Positions 63,798 to 64,000 of a stretch of DNA of 64,000 bases are shown here, piece by piece. The first letter of the stretch is position 1. Each line of letters starts with the position of its first letter. This DNA is from Turicimonas muris (GTDB lineage: Bacteria > Pseudomonadota > Gammaproteobacteria > Burkholderiales > Burkholderiaceae_F): NCBI RefSeq assembly GCF_002221595.1, contig NZ_NHMP01000004.1, forward strand, positions 1 through 64,000, given 5' to 3'. Below the pieces are notes generated by a model. That model searched no databases and was not told where the DNA came from. It saw nothing but the letters and a program-made list of their open reading frames with translations. The position numbers and the translations under genes were made by a program.

Positions 63798-64000
63798 TTT
63801 GTTCTTCCTGTTGATTATTCTTGGAAGTAATGAGCGGCAGGAGAATCGTCACCTTTAAGCCGCCTTGTTCACTCTTTGAGAATCGAATCTCTCCGCTGTG
63901 AGCTTGGACAAGCGTTCGAATAATAGATAGGCCGAGACCCATCCCTTCCGCTTTTGTCGAATCTCCAATGAGAGAGATTTCTTTAATTTTTTCTTCTGAT
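63754..64000 (-). CDS. Sensor histidine kinase, C-terminal fragment
   Basis: The visible 82 residues, open at the right window edge, contain the ATP-binding G2-box region STKAEGMGLGLSIIRTLVQAHSGEIRF typical of HATPase domains, with an unusual Gln/Asn/Arg-rich tail of about 25 residues. It is the partner of the FixJ-type regulator, whose start lies inside it. The sensor part is outside the window. Confidence 0.9.
   Translation of the reverse strand, partial: SEEKIKEISLIGDSTKAEGMGLGLSIIRTLVQAHSGEIRFSKSEQGGLKVTILLPLITSKNNQQEEQNAQNNKSSRRRSFR

Overview
The window looks like a chromosomal segment of a betaproteobacterium of the Burkholderiales, most probably the gut family Sutterellaceae (Parasutterella/Sutterella-like). 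This is inferred from the ribosomal protein set, the Burkholderia-type porin, and the dense collection of exported molybdopterin, flavin and iron-sulfur reductases typical of asaccharolytic anaerobes. No rRNA, tRNA, CRISPR array, insertion sequence or intact prophage was recognised.

Layout. (1) 1-5516, minus strand: the edge of an unknown gene, an EamA/DMT transporter, an AraC regulator, a small exported multihaem cytochrome c, a Tat-type FAD flavoprotein and a periplasmic ApbE flavin transferase. (2) 5700-19826, plus strand: the fused S10-spc-alpha ribosomal protein cluster from rplC to rplQ with secY and rpoA, 26 genes. rpsJ is missing from its head and infA from the secY-rpmJ junction. The gaps before rplC, rplN, rpmJ, rpoA and rplQ hold good promoters and/or RNA hairpins. 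(3) 19837-22375: an Hsp15-like RNA-binding protein, an exported alpha/beta hydrolase and a Crp/Fnr-like regulator. (4) 22761-26303: a soluble exported molybdoenzyme with its ferredoxin subunit and a TorD-type chaperone. (5) 26559-28784: an exported argininosuccinate-lyase-like enzyme and a small coiled-coil envelope protein. (6) 28838-39255: a LysR regulator, then a complete DmsABC-like molybdoenzyme with chaperone. It is followed by a NapG-like ferredoxin, an unusual fusion of a NapH-like membrane polyferredoxin to a GltD-like FAD/NAD(P) oxidoreductase, and a multi-cluster ferredoxin. (7) 39466-43667: an FMN+FAD flavoprotein reductase (urocanate/fumarate reductase type) with a divergent LysR gene and a strong dyad operator, and a Tat-exported C45-family hydrolase. 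(8) 43857-48726: a GNAT enzyme and the RNA-repair module rtcR / rtcA-rtcB with a textbook sigma-54 promoter. (9) 49226-53945, minus strand: a DUF4143 ATPase, periplasmic asparaginase, a LysE exporter and a porin gene broken by one in-frame TGA. (10) 54354-57928: rubrerythrin, guaC, ppk2 and engB. (11) 58073-61723, minus strand: a DUF4411/ImmA-IrrE toxin-antitoxin-like pair and an AAA-ATPase/nuclease gene with two compensating homopolymer frameshifts. (12) 62008-64000: hemB and a FixJ-type two-component pair running off the edge.

How the genes fit together. The accessory genes point to anaerobic respiration with acceptors generated in the periplasm. Asparaginase and the exported ArgH-like lyase could supply aspartate and fumarate-like products. 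The flavoprotein reductases would consume such unsaturated acids, and ApbE would attach FMN to the FMN-binding reductase. The molybdoenzymes and the NapGH-like module would link the quinone or NAD(P)H pools to other acceptors. These links are inference from gene content; no substrate can be read directly from the sequence.
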